Shown here in pieces: positions 8,652 to 18,763 of a DNA stretch of 64,000 nucleotides. The notes beneath the pieces are model-generated. The model did no database searches. It saw nothing but the letters and a program-made list of their open reading frames with translations, and was not told the origin of the DNA. The stretch is from positions 62,001 to 126,000 of the forward strand of contig JAWKOL010000005.1 of the NCBI GenBank assembly GCA_041391225.1. Reading direction: 5' to 3'. The position numbers and the translations under genes are program-made. Position 1 is the first letter of the stretch; every line of letters begins with the position of its first letter. This DNA comes from RI-153 sp041391225. Its GTDB lineage: Bacteria; Chloroflexota; Anaerolineae; Caldilineales; Caldilineaceae.

Positions 8652-10637
8652 TCACAACACTGCGTGGCTGTCTACCGGTGTTTGCGCCGGCTCTTCGCTG
8701 CCAAATTGAGTGTGGTAGAGGTGGGCGTACAGACCCTCCTCAGCCAGCAGTTCGGCGTGTGTGCCATGCTCTACGAGCCGCCCCTCGTTCATGACCAGAA
8801 TTTTATCCGCGGCCAGGATGGTTGACAAGCGGTGCGCGATTACAAAACTGGTGCGTCCTTTGAAAAGCGGTTCCAGCGCGGCCTGGATCAGCGCTTCGCT
8901 CTGCGAATCGAGGTGGGCGGTGGCTTCGTCGAGGATCAGTATGCGCGGATCTTTGAGGATGACGCGGGCGATGGCCAGGCGCTGCTTTTCGCCGCCACTG
9001 AGCCGGTAGCCACGCTCTCCCACCAACGTCTCGTACTGGTCGGGCATGGTCATAATGAAATCGTGGATGTTGGCGGCGCGGCAGGCAGTCTCCATCTCGA
9101 CCTGTGTGGCGTCCATTTTTGCGTAGCGAAGATTGGCGGCGATGGTGTCGTGGAGCAGGTAGGTCTCTTGCGTGACCATGCCGATCTGCGCGGCCAGCGA
9201 ATCGAGCGTCACGTCGCGCAGATCGTAGCCGTCCAGGCGAATGATGCCGTCGGTAGGATCGTAGAGCCGCGGCAGCAGGTAGGTGATCGTCGTTTTGCCC
9301 GCGCCGGAGGGGCCGACCAGCGCCACCAGTTCGCCAGGATCGACGTGGAAGCTGACATCCTGCAACGCCCACAGTCGTGTGGACACAACCTGGCTCGTGT
9401 CTTCATCGCCATTCTTGTGTTGGCTGCCATTCTTGCGGTCGGCATCTTCCGGTTCATCGATGCGCGCTTCGACGTAGCTGAACGAGACCTCGTCGAAGTC
9501 AATTTCGCCGCGCACGCTGCCCAGCTTCACGGCGTTGACTTTGTCCGAGATCTCCAGCGGCTTGTCCAAGTACTCGAAGACACGCTCGAAGCTGACCAGC
9601 GCCTGCACAAATTCCACCTGCACGTTGGTCAGCGATGAGATCGGCCCGTAGAGCCGCGACAGGTAGGCGGCGAAGGTGACGATGGTGCCCGGTGTGATCA
9701 GCCCCTCGAAGACGAAGTGACCACCCAGCCAGTAGACCAACGCCAGTCCACAGCGCGCACAATGCTGATCCCCATGAAAAACCAGCGCCCCACCAGCGCC
9801 CGCCGCACGCCGATGTCGCGTACTTTGCCGTTGATCTCGCGATAGCGTGTCACCTCGTAGTCGCGTCTGCCGAAAGTCTTCACCAGCGCGCTAGTTGACG
9901 TTGAGCGTCTCGTTGATGGCCTGCTCATGTCGGCGTTGTACTCCATGGCGCGGCGCCGTATATGCGCGCAAAATGCGCCCCACACGGCGGGCAGGCAGTA
10001 TGAAGAGCGGCAGCACGATCACCGAGAGCAGCGTCAACCGCCACTCGAAGGTGATCATGATCGCCCGTGGAGATCAACGTGATGGCGTTGGTGGCGATGT
10101 TAGGGATGGTGCCGGTGATGGCGTTCTGCGCGCCGACGACGTCGTTGTTGAGCCGTGAGATGATTTCGCCCGATTTGGTGTTGGTAAAGAAACGCAGCGA
10201 CATGCGCTGCAGGTGGTTGTAAAGCTCTTGGCGTAGATCGTAGATGACGCTTTCGCCGATGCGAGCGTTGATGTAACGATGCGCAACGCCGATGAGTCCA
10301 CTCAGTACGGGGACGCCTAGCAGGATCGCCGCCAGTATGTTGAGCTGCATACCGCCGTCGTTGGGCAGTAGTTGACGAAGCCATGCGCCGTAGGTGTCTT
10401 GCGGGGCAGGGTTTGGTTGGTGAGGTTGCCGTAGAGCAGGTCGATCACAGTGCCGTAAAGCACCGGCGGCACCAACTCCAACAGCGACGTCAGCAGGATC
10501 AGCGTGAGGACGAGGAGCAGCGACCTCCAGTAGGGTTTTGCATAGTGGGCCACACGCCCCAACAAGGAACGGGTGATCTGGGGGCGATTCTGTGTCGGAT
10601 CGTGGCTGATGTAACGCCACCAACCGTGATGGGCCAT
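8652..10637 (-). CDS. ABC exporter, fused permease and ATPase, several frame breaks
   Basis: The fused half-transporter has six N-terminal membrane helices, including RFFTNTKSGEIISRLNNDV typical of type IV exporters, and a C-terminal ATPase with Walker A GPSGAGKT, signature LSGGEKQR, Walker B ILILDEAT and a switch His in VIAHRLST. It pumps a lipid, peptide or drug outward; the substrate cannot be read from sequence. The frame changes at least near 10380, 10060, 9900-9930 and 9750, while the ATPase half is clean. ATG at 10637 (MAHHGWWRY) is the likely start. Homologues often work as heterodimers, but no partner gene is adjacent. Confidence 0.88.
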
Positions 10638-10650
10638 GTGTTTGTCCTTT

Positions 10651-10670
10651 TCTATCATGTTCTATCATGT
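10651..10670. repeat. Ten-base tandem repeat in a divergent promoter region
   Basis: TTCTATCATG occurs twice in tandem immediately upstream of the ABC exporter start, followed by GTCGACCCTATCGAC. The divergent intergenic region (10638-10793) should carry promoters for both directions. The repeat could be an operator, but no regulator is encoded nearby. Confidence 0.4.
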
Positions 10671-10793
10671 CGACCCTATCGACAATAGTGGTCGATGTAA
10701 AGCAATGGTATCATACCGGTTCAAATACAAAAGACCAACCGTCAATATGGTTAGGTCGCTCTGCCAAAGAACTATTTTTGAAAGGTAAGAGGC

Positions 10794-11628
10794 ATGGCCG
10801 ATCAGAATTCTGTGATGGAACGGATCAGCAATTGGTTTCGGCATACCAGCCGTGGCGCAATGGTGGGCCAAGACCGCGGCGCAGCGTACGAATGCGCGTC
10901 TCGGCGACAGCGGCGCGATTCCTTCGCCCGTTTGCGCCGTCCACTGGCGCAGTCATGTGGCCCTGCTCACCACCGGCGGCATTCACTTGCCCGATCAGCC
11001 GCCCTTCGACATGGACGACGCCGACGGTGACGCCACTTATCGCACGATCCCCGGCGACGTGGCCCTTGCCGATCTCACGATTACCCACAAATACTACAAC
11101 CACGACAGCGTCGACAAAGACAAGCAGGTGATCTTCCCGCTGGATCACTTCCGCGACCTGGCCGAGCGCAGTGTGATCGGCGGCATCGCGCCGCATCATT
11201 TCGGCTTCATGGGCCACATCGAGGGTGAACACCTGGATCGCCTGGTGCAGAAGACAGCGCCGGAGGTGGCCGCCAAACTAACGCCGACGGCGTCGATTTC
11301 GCCTTCCTCACCCCTGCCTGAGGACTCTGCAATCGGTCCGTGGGACCTGATCGCACGTTCGATTGAGGCCGCCGGCATCCCGACGGTGGTCATCTCCATC
11401 ACCCGCGACCTCACCGAAGCGGTGGAAGCGTGCCGCGCCGTCTTTGTGGAAGTGGCCGTTGGGTCATCCACTGGGTGGAGACCGACGCCGCCGCCCAGCA
11501 GCGCACCATGATCTTCGAGGGGCTGCGGCTGCTCGTCACCGCGGACGAACCCGGCGTGATGCACGAGCCGGGGTTCCGCTGGCGCCGCAGAAACCTACAC
11601 CGAGCCGGAGTGGTCCACACTGGACTAA
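10794..11628 (+). CDS. Candidate selenoprotein, glycine/sarcosine/betaine reductase subunit B family
   Basis: Across frames the protein reads VALLTTGGIHLPDQPPFDM, DHFRDLAERSVIGGIAPHHFGFMGHI, ADGVDFAFLTPA, then UGA, then GLCNRSVG, LIARSIEAAGIPTVVIS, and a C-terminus ending YTEPEWSTLD. This order matches GrdB-like redox proteins, where selenocysteine or cysteine occupies a UxxC site. The UGA (11319-11321) is in frame with its immediate neighbours, and a hairpin follows at SECIS distance. Single-base indels occur near 10970, 11281, 11346 and 11457, and probably one more near 10860. The function is presumably reduction of a small metabolite or a thiol/selenol step; the substrate is unknown. No selA, selB, selC or selD gene is in the window. 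Confidence 0.75.
11332..11351 (+). promoter_or_regulatory. SECIS-like hairpin after the in-frame UGA
   Basis: GGTCC (11335-11339), a GTG loop (11340-11342) and GGACC (11343-11347) form a stem, extended outward by ATC/GAT around a bulge. The loop begins 18 nt after the UGA and its first base is G, in line with the described bacterial SECIS consensus. Removing the one extra C needed to restore the protein frame turns the bulged stem into a continuous 8-bp stem with one G-U pair. Confidence 0.5.
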
Positions 11629-11637
11629 GGATCCGTC

Positions 11638-11995
11638 ATGTCACAAACACGTCCTCCACGTTCCCCACGTCCACCGTTGCGCATCACTGCCGTTCTTTTC
11701 GGCTTTGCGCTCAACCTGTTCCTGGTATCGGTGATCTACATTTTCGGCGGCAACTTGGGGCTGGCGGCGGCGTGATCGTGGGCGCCGCACTGATCGCCGC
11801 GGTTGTGGCTGGGGTTGTACTGCCGCGCTATGCCGGCGAGCGGGGCGCCATCCACGCCTTCCTGGGTGGCTTCTTGAGCATGCCCGTGTTGGGGCTATTC
11901 GTCTCGTGAACAACTGGAGCTTCGCCATCCTCGCCGGCAGCTTCTGCGCCTTGGGCGGTATTGCCGGCGAGATTGTGCAGAGACGGAGGGCGTGA
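11638..11995 (+). CDS. Small membrane protein with three to four helices, frame breaks
   Basis: The gene starts at ATG 10 nt after the selenoprotein stop. The first frame reads MSQTRPPRSPRPPLR, then a helix (ITAVLFGFALNLFLVSVIYIF). A frame change near 11770 leads to IVGAALIAAVVAGVVLP and FLGGFLSMPVLGLFV, and a second near 11905 to NNWSFAILAGSFCALGGIAGEIVQRRR. The joined product is about 120 residues and almost entirely membrane-embedded. I recognise no family. Close spacing suggests co-transcription with the upstream redox protein. Confidence 0.6.
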
Positions 11996-12087
11996 AGAGG
12001 GGCAGGTTTGCATGTGACAATCGCTACGGATCACGGATCACGCAAGAATTCCCCTCTCTCCCGTCCACTGTGCTAGAATGATCGCCT

Positions 12088-13818
12088 ATGAATCTGTTGA
12101 CGGGAATACTTGCTCATTACATCCCCGCTTGGCCCGCCGATCACACTGTTGATCGGCGCTGTGTTGGTATGGACCATCGGCCGTGTTCTCCATCGTCCAC
12201 AATGGCAAAGCGCTGTAGCGTTGACCAGTTGGCTGCTCGCAATCTGGTTGACGGTATTGTTGCGTCTTGAGCCGGTGGTGCCGATCTTCAGTCGGCCCTG
12301 GCAGCCTTTCGTGATGGGGACCAGTTGCTCTGGGTGAGCGACGGCTGGTACTGGTATGTCGGTGCTTCTGCTGCTGTTGGGTGGCGTGGCGATCCTGCTC
12401 AGCGGCTTCGGTGGGCAATACGTCGACCGCCCCAGCTATCAAAGATCGAAGGCGGGCAACGCTGACGTTGTCCGCTCATTTGGGCGTGCTGGCCACGGCG
12501 CTGCTGTTTGTGGGCAGCGGGAATATTCTGACCGTCACCTTGACGTGGGTGCTCATGGACATCCTCGTGCTGGCCCGCAATGCCATCGCACCCCAGACAC
12601 GCCAGGACGAAAATGGCCACAACCCAGTTGGCTCTCTGTCAACCGCGCGCAGGGGCTGAGCCTGATCGGCGCGCTGCTGTTGTTGGTGGGGCTTCTGCCT
12701 GCCGGGCCAGGTGGACCGGCGCAACCGCTGCAAGGTGGTGTGCTGCCTGTTGAAACGATCCTGATGCTGTTGATCGCGGCGGCGATCCGCGCCGGCGCCT
12801 ATCCTTTCCACGTGTGGCTGTTGCCGGCGAACGCCGTACGCCTGCCCTTGCCCGACCGTTTCGGCGATCACCTGGTGCCGGCTGTCTGCGGGCTGTGGCT
12901 TTCGGCTGGGCTTCGGGATTGGGCGGTACACAGGTGCTGGTGCAGCCGGAATTCGTGATCCTGGTGCTGATGGCCTTTCTGGGCAGCGCAGTGGCCGCCT
13001 ACACCGCCACCGCCAAGCCAGGACACACCACTTTTGTGCTCGTCACTTCGGTGGGGTTGGCAGGGCTGACTGCGATCCTTTCCGAGACACAGGGACCAGC
13101 GGCGTTGATCTGGCCCACCACAACCATCGCCCTGGGCGGCGGCCTGTGGCTGGTGGGCGAACGGATCTGGCGCGAATGGGGATGGCAGATCCCGGTGAGT
13201 GTGGGCGCGTTGGCGCTGGTGGGCGTCCCCTTTACGCCGGGGTTTCTCTCGCATTCCACCATTTCACGGCTGCTCACCGGTGAGTTTTCGGGTTCACTGG
13301 TAATGCCGTTCTTCGGAATCTACCTGATTGCGCACACGTTGCAGGTCTCTGCTCTGCTGAGAAGTTGGGGCGCGCAAGAGCGCAACGCCGTGGGGCTGGC
13401 GTCACCTGTGATCTGGCGGCTGCTGGCGGCGTGTCTCGTGCTGGCAATGCCCTTGGCTGTGGCCGGCATCTTCCCGGAAACGGTTGCCGCGCTGGCCGGC
13501 ATCCCCAACGCCATCCCCCGAAACCTGGGCAACCCGCCCAGCGCTGTGGCCGATGCGCCGGTGTGGTTGACACTGGGCGTGCCGCTGATCCTGGGCATGG
13601 CGCTTGCGTTGATTCGTCCGCGCTTCTGGTCGATCTTCGGGCGCTGGCCCGACCGCTTCTCGTACTTTGCCGGGCTGGAGTGGGTTTCGCGGATCTTCGA
13701 CTGGGGATCGGTGCGGACAGCGTCGTTGTGGGGCGCGACCCTGGGCGTGGTGGAAGGCGCCGGCTATGTGGGCTGGTTGGTGACGTTGCTCGTGCTTGGC
13801 TATTTCTTGTTCAGCTAA
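12088..13818 (+). CDS. Proton-conducting (complex I/Mrp antiporter-like) membrane subunit, frame breaks
   Basis: The joined product is about 575 residues with some 14 helices. AAAIRAGAYPFHVWLLPA matches the KaAqfPfhvWLPdA block of NuoL/M/N and Mrp subunits, with Arg replacing the broken-helix Lys. ALVGVPFTPGFLSHSTI matches the later LaGlPplaGFisK block, with His replacing Lys. Frame breaks are needed near 12135, 12330, 12445, 12610 and 12900; the last third is clean. Such subunits move protons or sodium across the membrane. No quinone- or NADH-binding subunits are nearby, so it is not part of a standard complex I operon. Confidence 0.75.
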
Positions 13819-13829
13819 ACGGATCCGCG

Positions 13830-14570
13830 ATGGAATTTCTGCTTGGCGCATCATTCTGGTCGGCCAATGCCGCTCTTTGGGGGATCGGCGGTGTTGCGCT
13901 GCTCTTGATCATGCTGTGGGATTGGCGTCTCTTCTTGCCGGGGCTGGCGCTGATCCAATACGGTGTCGGCCAGGTACTGGTCTATCGCTACGGTGTGCCG
14001 GGTCAGTGGTTGGCTATCTACTTCTGGGTGATCGTGTTGGCGGCGTTGATCCTGGCGCTGTCACCGCTGCAGATGCCGATCCCACAGTCGTCGCTACGCA
14101 GTGGCAATCCCTTTTTCCGTCTTCTGATTATGGTGCTGTTGGGGCTGCTCGTCTACACGCTGCAACCAGATATCCCTTTGCCCGTCCTGGATGAACCAAC
14201 AACGCGCCTGCTTCTGTGGTTGGTGGCGTGTGCCTTCCTGGTGATGGCGCTGACCGACAGCGCGCTCTTCACTGCTATCGGCCTGTTTTTCTGGTTCATC
14301 CCGCTACAATCGTTGATGGCAGTGATCCTGCCGCTGCCGGCGCTGATCGCATTGATCGGCATCTTGCAATTGATGGTGGCCCTGGCGTGCGCCTACCTCA
14401 CCCTGGCCGAAGACGCACAGATCGCGGATCTGCAACAGCCGGCAACCGATGTCACTTTTCCATCCCAGGCAGATGGGACCACGTCGCCGCTGTTGGATCT
14501 GTCCGCGCTGCGACGGTTCATTTCGGAGCGGATGACGGTGTTGTTGGCGCTGCTCAAGCGTAGCCAGTAA
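13830..14570 (+). CDS. Membrane protein of unknown family between two antiporter-like subunits
   Basis: The 246-residue protein has about six helices and then a soluble C-terminal tail (EDAQIADLQQPATDVTFPSQ onward). The start ATG lies 11 nt after the previous stop. I find no recognisable domain. Its position between two antiporter-like subunits, all closely packed on one strand, suggests it is a structural subunit of the same membrane complex, comparable in place but not in sequence to NuoK or MnhC. Confidence 0.7.
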   Translation: MEFLLGASFWSANAALWGIGGVALLLIMLWDWRLFLPGLALIQYGVGQVLVYRYGVPGQWLAIYFWVIVLAALILALSPLQMPIPQSSLRSGNPFFRLLIMVLLGLLVYTLQPDIPLPVLDEPTTRLLLWLVACAFLVMALTDSALFTAIGLFFWFIPLQSLMAVILPLPALIALIGILQLMVALACAYLTLAEDAQIADLQQPATDVTFPSQADGTTSPLLDLSALRRFISERMTVLLALLKRSQ

Positions 14571-14588
14571 GAAATCAGGCTTCTTGTT

Positions 14589-16013
14589 ATGATCGTTTTT
14601 TCCTTCCCTGAATTTATCACCGTGACGCTGTTGGCCGCGGCGCTACTCGCCTTCCTCTTCCGGCGTTGGGAACCGTGGACGGCGCTGGTGGCAGGCGTCT
14701 ACACCGGTGGATTGGCCCTGTGGCTGGCGTGGGCATACCCGTTGGCTTCCACCTACGTCTTCCCGGTGCTGCCGGTGGGCGTCAATTTTGATGGTCGGCT
14801 GGCTCAGTTCGATTTCTTGCTGCATTTGAACAACGCCAACCTGCCCGTTGTGGTTCTGACATTGGGCATTGCATCGATGGCCTATTTTGTGGCCGCACTC
14901 GTCCATCCTGGCGACTTCTTCGCGCCGGTCAGTCTGGTGATCGTGTGGGGCTACCTGGCTGTGGCGCTACTGCAAGATGGTCCGCTGGAACCGGTGCTGC
15001 TGGTTCCGCTGCTGCTGGCGCTGTTGTCTACGGCCGGCGTCTTCTTGTTGCAAGGTGATCGACTGGGGCAGACAGGCGGTCCGTTGCGGATGCTGCTGGG
15101 ACCTGTGTTTGCCTTCCCCTTCTTCCTGCCCGTGGCCTGGTACGTCGAACAGATCCCGTTGAATCCGCAGAACAACGCCACGTTTGAAGTTGCCGGCTGG
15201 TTGCTGGCCGCCGGTTTGCTCTTGCTGCTGGCGCCGGTCCCCATGCACGGTGGGCAGCCTGCCACTGCGGAAAATTCGTCGCCCGTGAGCATGGCCCTGT
15301 TGACACTGCTCTATCAACTGGCGGTGTTGTCGTTGCTCTTTCGCGTCATCGAAGAGTTTCAATTTGCAATTGAGTTGGCGCCGCTTTCGTTGTGGTTGAC
15401 GGTGGGCGGGCTGGTGACCGCCGCCTGGGGCGGCATCGCGGCTGTCGGCACCGATCACCCTGGGCGCCTTTGGGGATATGCCATGCTCCACAATTGGGGG
15501 CTGATCCTGCTGATCCTGGCGGCGTCGGGCGCGGGCAACTGGACGCTGGTGATCTTCCTTTTTGTGCTGCGCATCATCAGCACCTTCACCGCCGTGATTG
15601 GGTTGGCACAATTACACGAAGTTGGTGGCCGCATGGACGCCGTGCAACGGCTGCAAGGTGTGGGTAGCCGCCTGCCGTGGAGTAGCACGGCCCTGCTGCT
15701 GGGCAGCCTGGGCCTGGCCGGTTTTCCACTCAGCGCTGGCTTCACCGGTCATTGGGCGGCGTTGCAGGTGGTGGCGGAAAGCGACTGGCGCATCGCTGCG
15801 GTGGTGCTGATCGCATCTGGCGGCGTCGTGCTTGGCTTTGTGCGCCTTGTGCGTCTGCTCTTCGGTCCGCTGCAAGATCGGCTGCTGCCTCAGGAACGCT
15901 GGATCGTGGCGCTGTCCGCCGGGCTGGCGATTGTCATCTCGGCTGCAATGGCGATTTCTCCCCAATGGCTGGCCGATCCAGTGGCCTGGGCGCTGGTTGC
16001 CTTCACCCATTGA
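14589..16013 (+). CDS. NuoN/NuoM-like proton-conducting membrane subunit
   Basis: The 474-residue protein is intact and has about 13-14 helices. GSLGLAGFPLSAGFTGHWAALQV is the LaGlPplaGFigK block with the Lys replaced by His. LLAPVPMHGGQP stands where NuoN-type subunits have the KsaqfPfhgWLP block, so the Lys there is missing as well. This makes it a divergent member of the proton_antipo_M family. It starts 18 nt after the preceding gene and ends the operon at a clear terminator. The three genes together probably form a membrane module with unknown electron input or ion specificity. Confidence 0.8.
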   Translation: MIVFSFPEFITVTLLAAALLAFLFRRWEPWTALVAGVYTGGLALWLAWAYPLASTYVFPVLPVGVNFDGRLAQFDFLLHLNNANLPVVVLTLGIASMAYFVAALVHPGDFFAPVSLVIVWGYLAVALLQDGPLEPVLLVPLLLALLSTAGVFLLQGDRLGQTGGPLRMLLGPVFAFPFFLPVAWYVEQIPLNPQNNATFEVAGWLLAAGLLLLLAPVPMHGGQPATAENSSPVSMALLTLLYQLAVLSLLFRVIEEFQFAIELAPLSLWLTVGGLVTAAWGGIAAVGTDHPGRLWGYAMLHNWGLILLILAASGAGNWTLVIFLFVLRIISTFTAVIGLAQLHEVGGRMDAVQRLQGVGSRLPWSSTALLLGSLGLAGFPLSAGFTGHWAALQVVAESDWRIAAVVLIASGGVVLGFVRLVRLLFGPLQDRLLPQERWIVALSAGLAIVISAAMAISPQWLADPVAWALVAFTH

Positions 16014-16053
16014 TCCGTCAAAGCCTATCAATCGGCAAAGAAGATAGATCCTG

Positions 16054-16093
16054 AAAGCCGTTTTCTGGTAAAAAGAGAACGGCTTTGTTTTTT
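16054..16093 (+). terminator. Rho-independent terminator of the antiporter-like operon
   Basis: AAAGCCGTT (16054-16062) pairs with AACGGCTTT (16078-16086), followed by GTTTTTT. It lies about 40 nt after the last gene of the operon. Confidence 0.8.
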
Positions 16094-16094
16094 G

Positions 16095-16206
16095 TGGTGA
16101 TTGGTGATTGGGCCACTTGCCAGGTTCTGAATTGTGTTCATGTAATCGAGCAGTTGATGTTCGATCTATTCACTTACCAATCGCCCACCCCAATCACCAA
16201 TCACCT
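16095..16206. repeat. Heptamer-type dyad repeat in the mvaA leader
   Basis: TGGTGATTGGTGATTGGG (from 16095) is mirrored by CCCCAATCACCAATCACC (16189-16206), so the arms of about 20 nt can pair across a loop of about 75 nt. It belongs to the same family as the element before pfkA and ends next to the mvaA ribosome binding site. Confidence 0.7.
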
Positions 16207-16222
16207 AAAGGAGTCGATCTTG

Positions 16223-17572
16223 GTGGACTTGCGGAAATCGTCGCGGTTGAGTGGCTTCTACCAGAAAACGGTGGCGGAGCGGGTGGCGATCCTGGCTGAA
16301 TGGGCCGATCTCGAACCCGACGAGGTGACCGCGCTGACCGCATCTTTGAGCGTGGGGCAGGCCGACAAGATGATCGAAAATGTGGTGGGCCGCTACGCGC
16401 TGCCGTTGGGGATCGGCGCCAACTTCGTGGTCAACCGCGAAGACCACCTGATCCCGATGGTCGTCGAAGAGCCGTCGGTGGTGGCGGCGGTGAGCAATGC
16501 GGCGCGGCTGGCGCGCAGTGGCGGCGGCTTCTTCACCGGCAGCACCGAGCCGGTGATGATCGGCCAGATCCAGTTGCTCGACGTCCCCGACATGACGGCG
16601 GCGCAGACCGCGATCCTGGCCGCAAAGGACGCACTCCTCGCCGCCGCCGACACCAGCCCCACCATTGCCCGTCTTGGCGGCGGCCCGCGTGATGTCACAC
16701 TGCACCCGCTGCCCGAAACGCCGGCGGGGCCGATGTTGATCGTTCACCTGCACTTCGACTGCCGTGATGCGATGGGCGCCAACGCCGTCAACACCGCCGC
16801 GGAGACCATCGCCCCGCGGCTGGAAACATTGAGCGGTGGGCGGGCGCTGTTGCGCATCCTCTCCAACCTCACCGACGAACGCCGCGCCTGGTCCGAAACC
16901 GCCATCCCGGCGTCGATCTTTGCTGCGGGTGATCAGTCGGGCAATCAGGTTGCGCAGGGCATCGTGGAAGCCAACGCCTTTGCCGTGGCCGATCCTTACC
17001 GCGCCGCCACCCACAACAAGGGCATTTTCAACGGCATCGACGCCGTGCTGCTTGCCACTGGCAACGATTGGCGCGCCGTCGCCGCCGGTGGACACGCCTA
17101 CGCCGCCCGCAGTGGACGCTACCAATCGCTCACCGACTGGCGCCTGCTGCACAGCGCCGAAGACTGGCGAGACACCGCCCACGCGGGGACGCCGTCCTGG
17201 CTGGCGCAGGAAGCGGCCTACCCGCTGCTCTACGGGCGGCTGGAAATGCCGCTCTCGGTGGGCATCGTGGGCGGGGCCACACGCAGCCACCCGGCGGCGC
17301 AGGCCGCGCTCAAGATCCTGGGCGTGCGCAGCGCCCGTCACCTGGCCGAGTTGATCGTTGCCGTGGGGCTGGCGCAGAACCTGGCCGCGGTGCGCGCCCT
17401 CGTCACCGACGGCATCCAACGCGGACACATGCGCCTGCACGCACGCCAATTGGCCGTCAGCGCCGGCGCCGCAGAAGACCAGGTCGACGTCATCGCGGCG
17501 CAGCTTGTCCGCGAAGGCGCGATTCGTTTGGAAAGGGCGCGGGAATTACTGATCGAAATTGAAAAATCGTAG
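16223..17572 (+). CDS. mvaA: Hydroxymethylglutaryl-CoA reductase, class II
   Basis: The enzyme interconverts HMG-CoA and mevalonate, the committed step of the mevalonate route to isoprenoids. The class II signature IENVVGRYALPLGIGANF, the cofactor/substrate motif DCRDAMGANAVNT, GIDAVLLATGNDWRAV and the C-terminal LHARQLAVSAGA with the catalytic His are all present over about 450 residues. Class II enzymes can be degradative, but with the synthase gene next door and carotenoid genes in the window a biosynthetic role is likely. AAAGGAG lies 9 nt before this GTG and 6 nt before an alternative TTG at 16220. Confidence 0.95.
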   Translation: MDLRKSSRLSGFYQKTVAERVAILAEWADLEPDEVTALTASLSVGQADKMIENVVGRYALPLGIGANFVVNREDHLIPMVVEEPSVVAAVSNAARLARSGGGFFTGSTEPVMIGQIQLLDVPDMTAAQTAILAAKDALLAAADTSPTIARLGGGPRDVTLHPLPETPAGPMLIVHLHFDCRDAMGANAVNTAAETIAPRLETLSGGRALLRILSNLTDERRAWSETAIPASIFAAGDQSGNQVAQGIVEANAFAVADPYRAATHNKGIFNGIDAVLLATGNDWRAVAAGGHAYAARSGRYQSLTDWRLLHSAEDWRDTAHAGTPSWLAQEAAYPLLYGRLEMPLSVGIVGGATRSHPAAQAALKILGVRSARHLAELIVAVGLAQNLAAVRALVTDGIQRGHMRLHARQLAVSAGAAEDQVDVIAAQLVREGAIRLERARELLIEIEKS

Positions 17573-17595
17573 AAGATCGTGTGTATGTTTCGGCT

Positions 17596-17684
17596 AGGAG
17601 ATTGGGCGATTAGGCGATTGAGGGATTAGGCGATTTCATAGTCAGAACCCTCAGTCTCCCAATCCCCCAATCGCCTAATCTCTT
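17596..17684. repeat. Heptamer/octamer dyad repeat between mvaA and mvaS
   Basis: The left arm is made of GATTGGGC, GATTAGGC, GATTGAGG units; the right arm (17652-17684) reads CAGTCTCCCAATCCCCC and AATCGCCTAATCTC. The arms are near reverse complements and frame the mvaS leader. The sequence is non-coding. Confidence 0.75.
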
Positions 17685-17707
17685 CTCCACAAAGGAGTTC
17701 TGTACCC

Positions 17708-18741
17708 ATGCTCAATCAACCCGTCAACCCCGTCGGCATCGTGGGCTACGGCGCGTATATTCCCCGGTTTCGGCTGCCAGGAACCGGATCAGTGCATTTG
17801 GAGCGAAGGTCACGAGGGCAGCCCAGTGAAGGCTGTCCCTGGGCTGGACGAAGACACCGTCACCATGAGCGTGGAGGCGGCGCGCGCATTGGCCGCGCCC
17901 AGATCGATCAGCGCGAGATTACGCGCCGTGTGGGTGGGCAGCGAAAGCCACCCCTACGCCGTGAAACCTACCGGCACCATCGTGGCCGAGGCCATCGGCG
18001 CCACCCCCGCCACCCAGGCCGCCGACTGGCAATTCGCCTGTAAAGCGGGGACCGAAGCGATGCAGGCCGGGATGGGCTTCGTGGGCAGTGGCATGGCCCG
18101 CTACGCCCTCGCCATTGGCATGGACACCGCGCAAGGACGCCCCGGCGACGCCCTGGAATACACGGCGGCGGCGGGCGGCGGCCGTGCTCATCGGCCCCGC
18201 CGACGAAGCGTTAGCCGTCATCGAGCGCAGCGCCAGCTACGTTACCGACACCATGGATTTTTGGCGACGTCCCGGCAGCCACTACCCGCGCCATGCTGAA
18301 CGTTTCAGCGGCGATCCCGGCTACTTTGGTCATGTGGTCCCCGCGGCGGAAGAGATGATGGCCGAGATGAAGACACAGCCCGCTGACTACGATCACATCG
18401 TGGTGCATCAGCCCAACGTCAAATTCCCCACCCGCGCCATGTCCATGCTCGGCTTCAAATCCGAACAGTGGAAGGCGGGCCTGCTCGTGGCCGAAATCGG
18501 CAACACCTACGCCGGGTCCGCCATCGTGGGCCTCACGGCTATCCTCGACGTCGCCCAGCCTGGTCAACGTGCTGGTGGTCAGCTACGGCAGCGGCGCCAG
18601 CTCCGACGCCTTCCAACTGCGCATCACGGATCGCATTCTCGACGCTAACGCGCGCCGCAAACGTGGGACTACATCCGTCGGCGCACGCCTGTGGAGTATG
18701 CCCAGTATGCGCGAATGCGTGGGAAATTGGCCACAGAGTAG
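17708..18741 (+). CDS. mvaS: Hydroxymethylglutaryl-CoA synthase, frame breaks
   Basis: The enzyme condenses acetyl-CoA with acetoacetyl-CoA. The joined product (about 345 residues) resembles archaeal-type HMG-CoA synthases: VGIVGYGAYIPRFRLP at the N-terminus, KAVPGLDEDTVTMSVEAA, the active-site cysteine in WQFACKAGTEAM, the His region IVVHQPNVKFPTRA and GNTYAGSAIVGL. The frame breaks near 17785-17815, 18170 and 18560, with family similarity continuing each time. The end is taken as the TAG at 18739 after YAQYARMRGKLATE. It follows mvaA in the same direction, forming a mevalonate pair. TGG-poor context and the repeat leader offer no clear regulatory site. Confidence 0.9.
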
Positions 18742-18763
18742 TCCATGCCATGAATAGATCTGG

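Noticed and set aside
16205..17449. Open frame of 414 codons antisense to HMG-CoA reductase
   Set aside because: Composition is Gly/Arg/His-rich, typical of a high-GC shadow frame; the sense strand has all reductase motifs.
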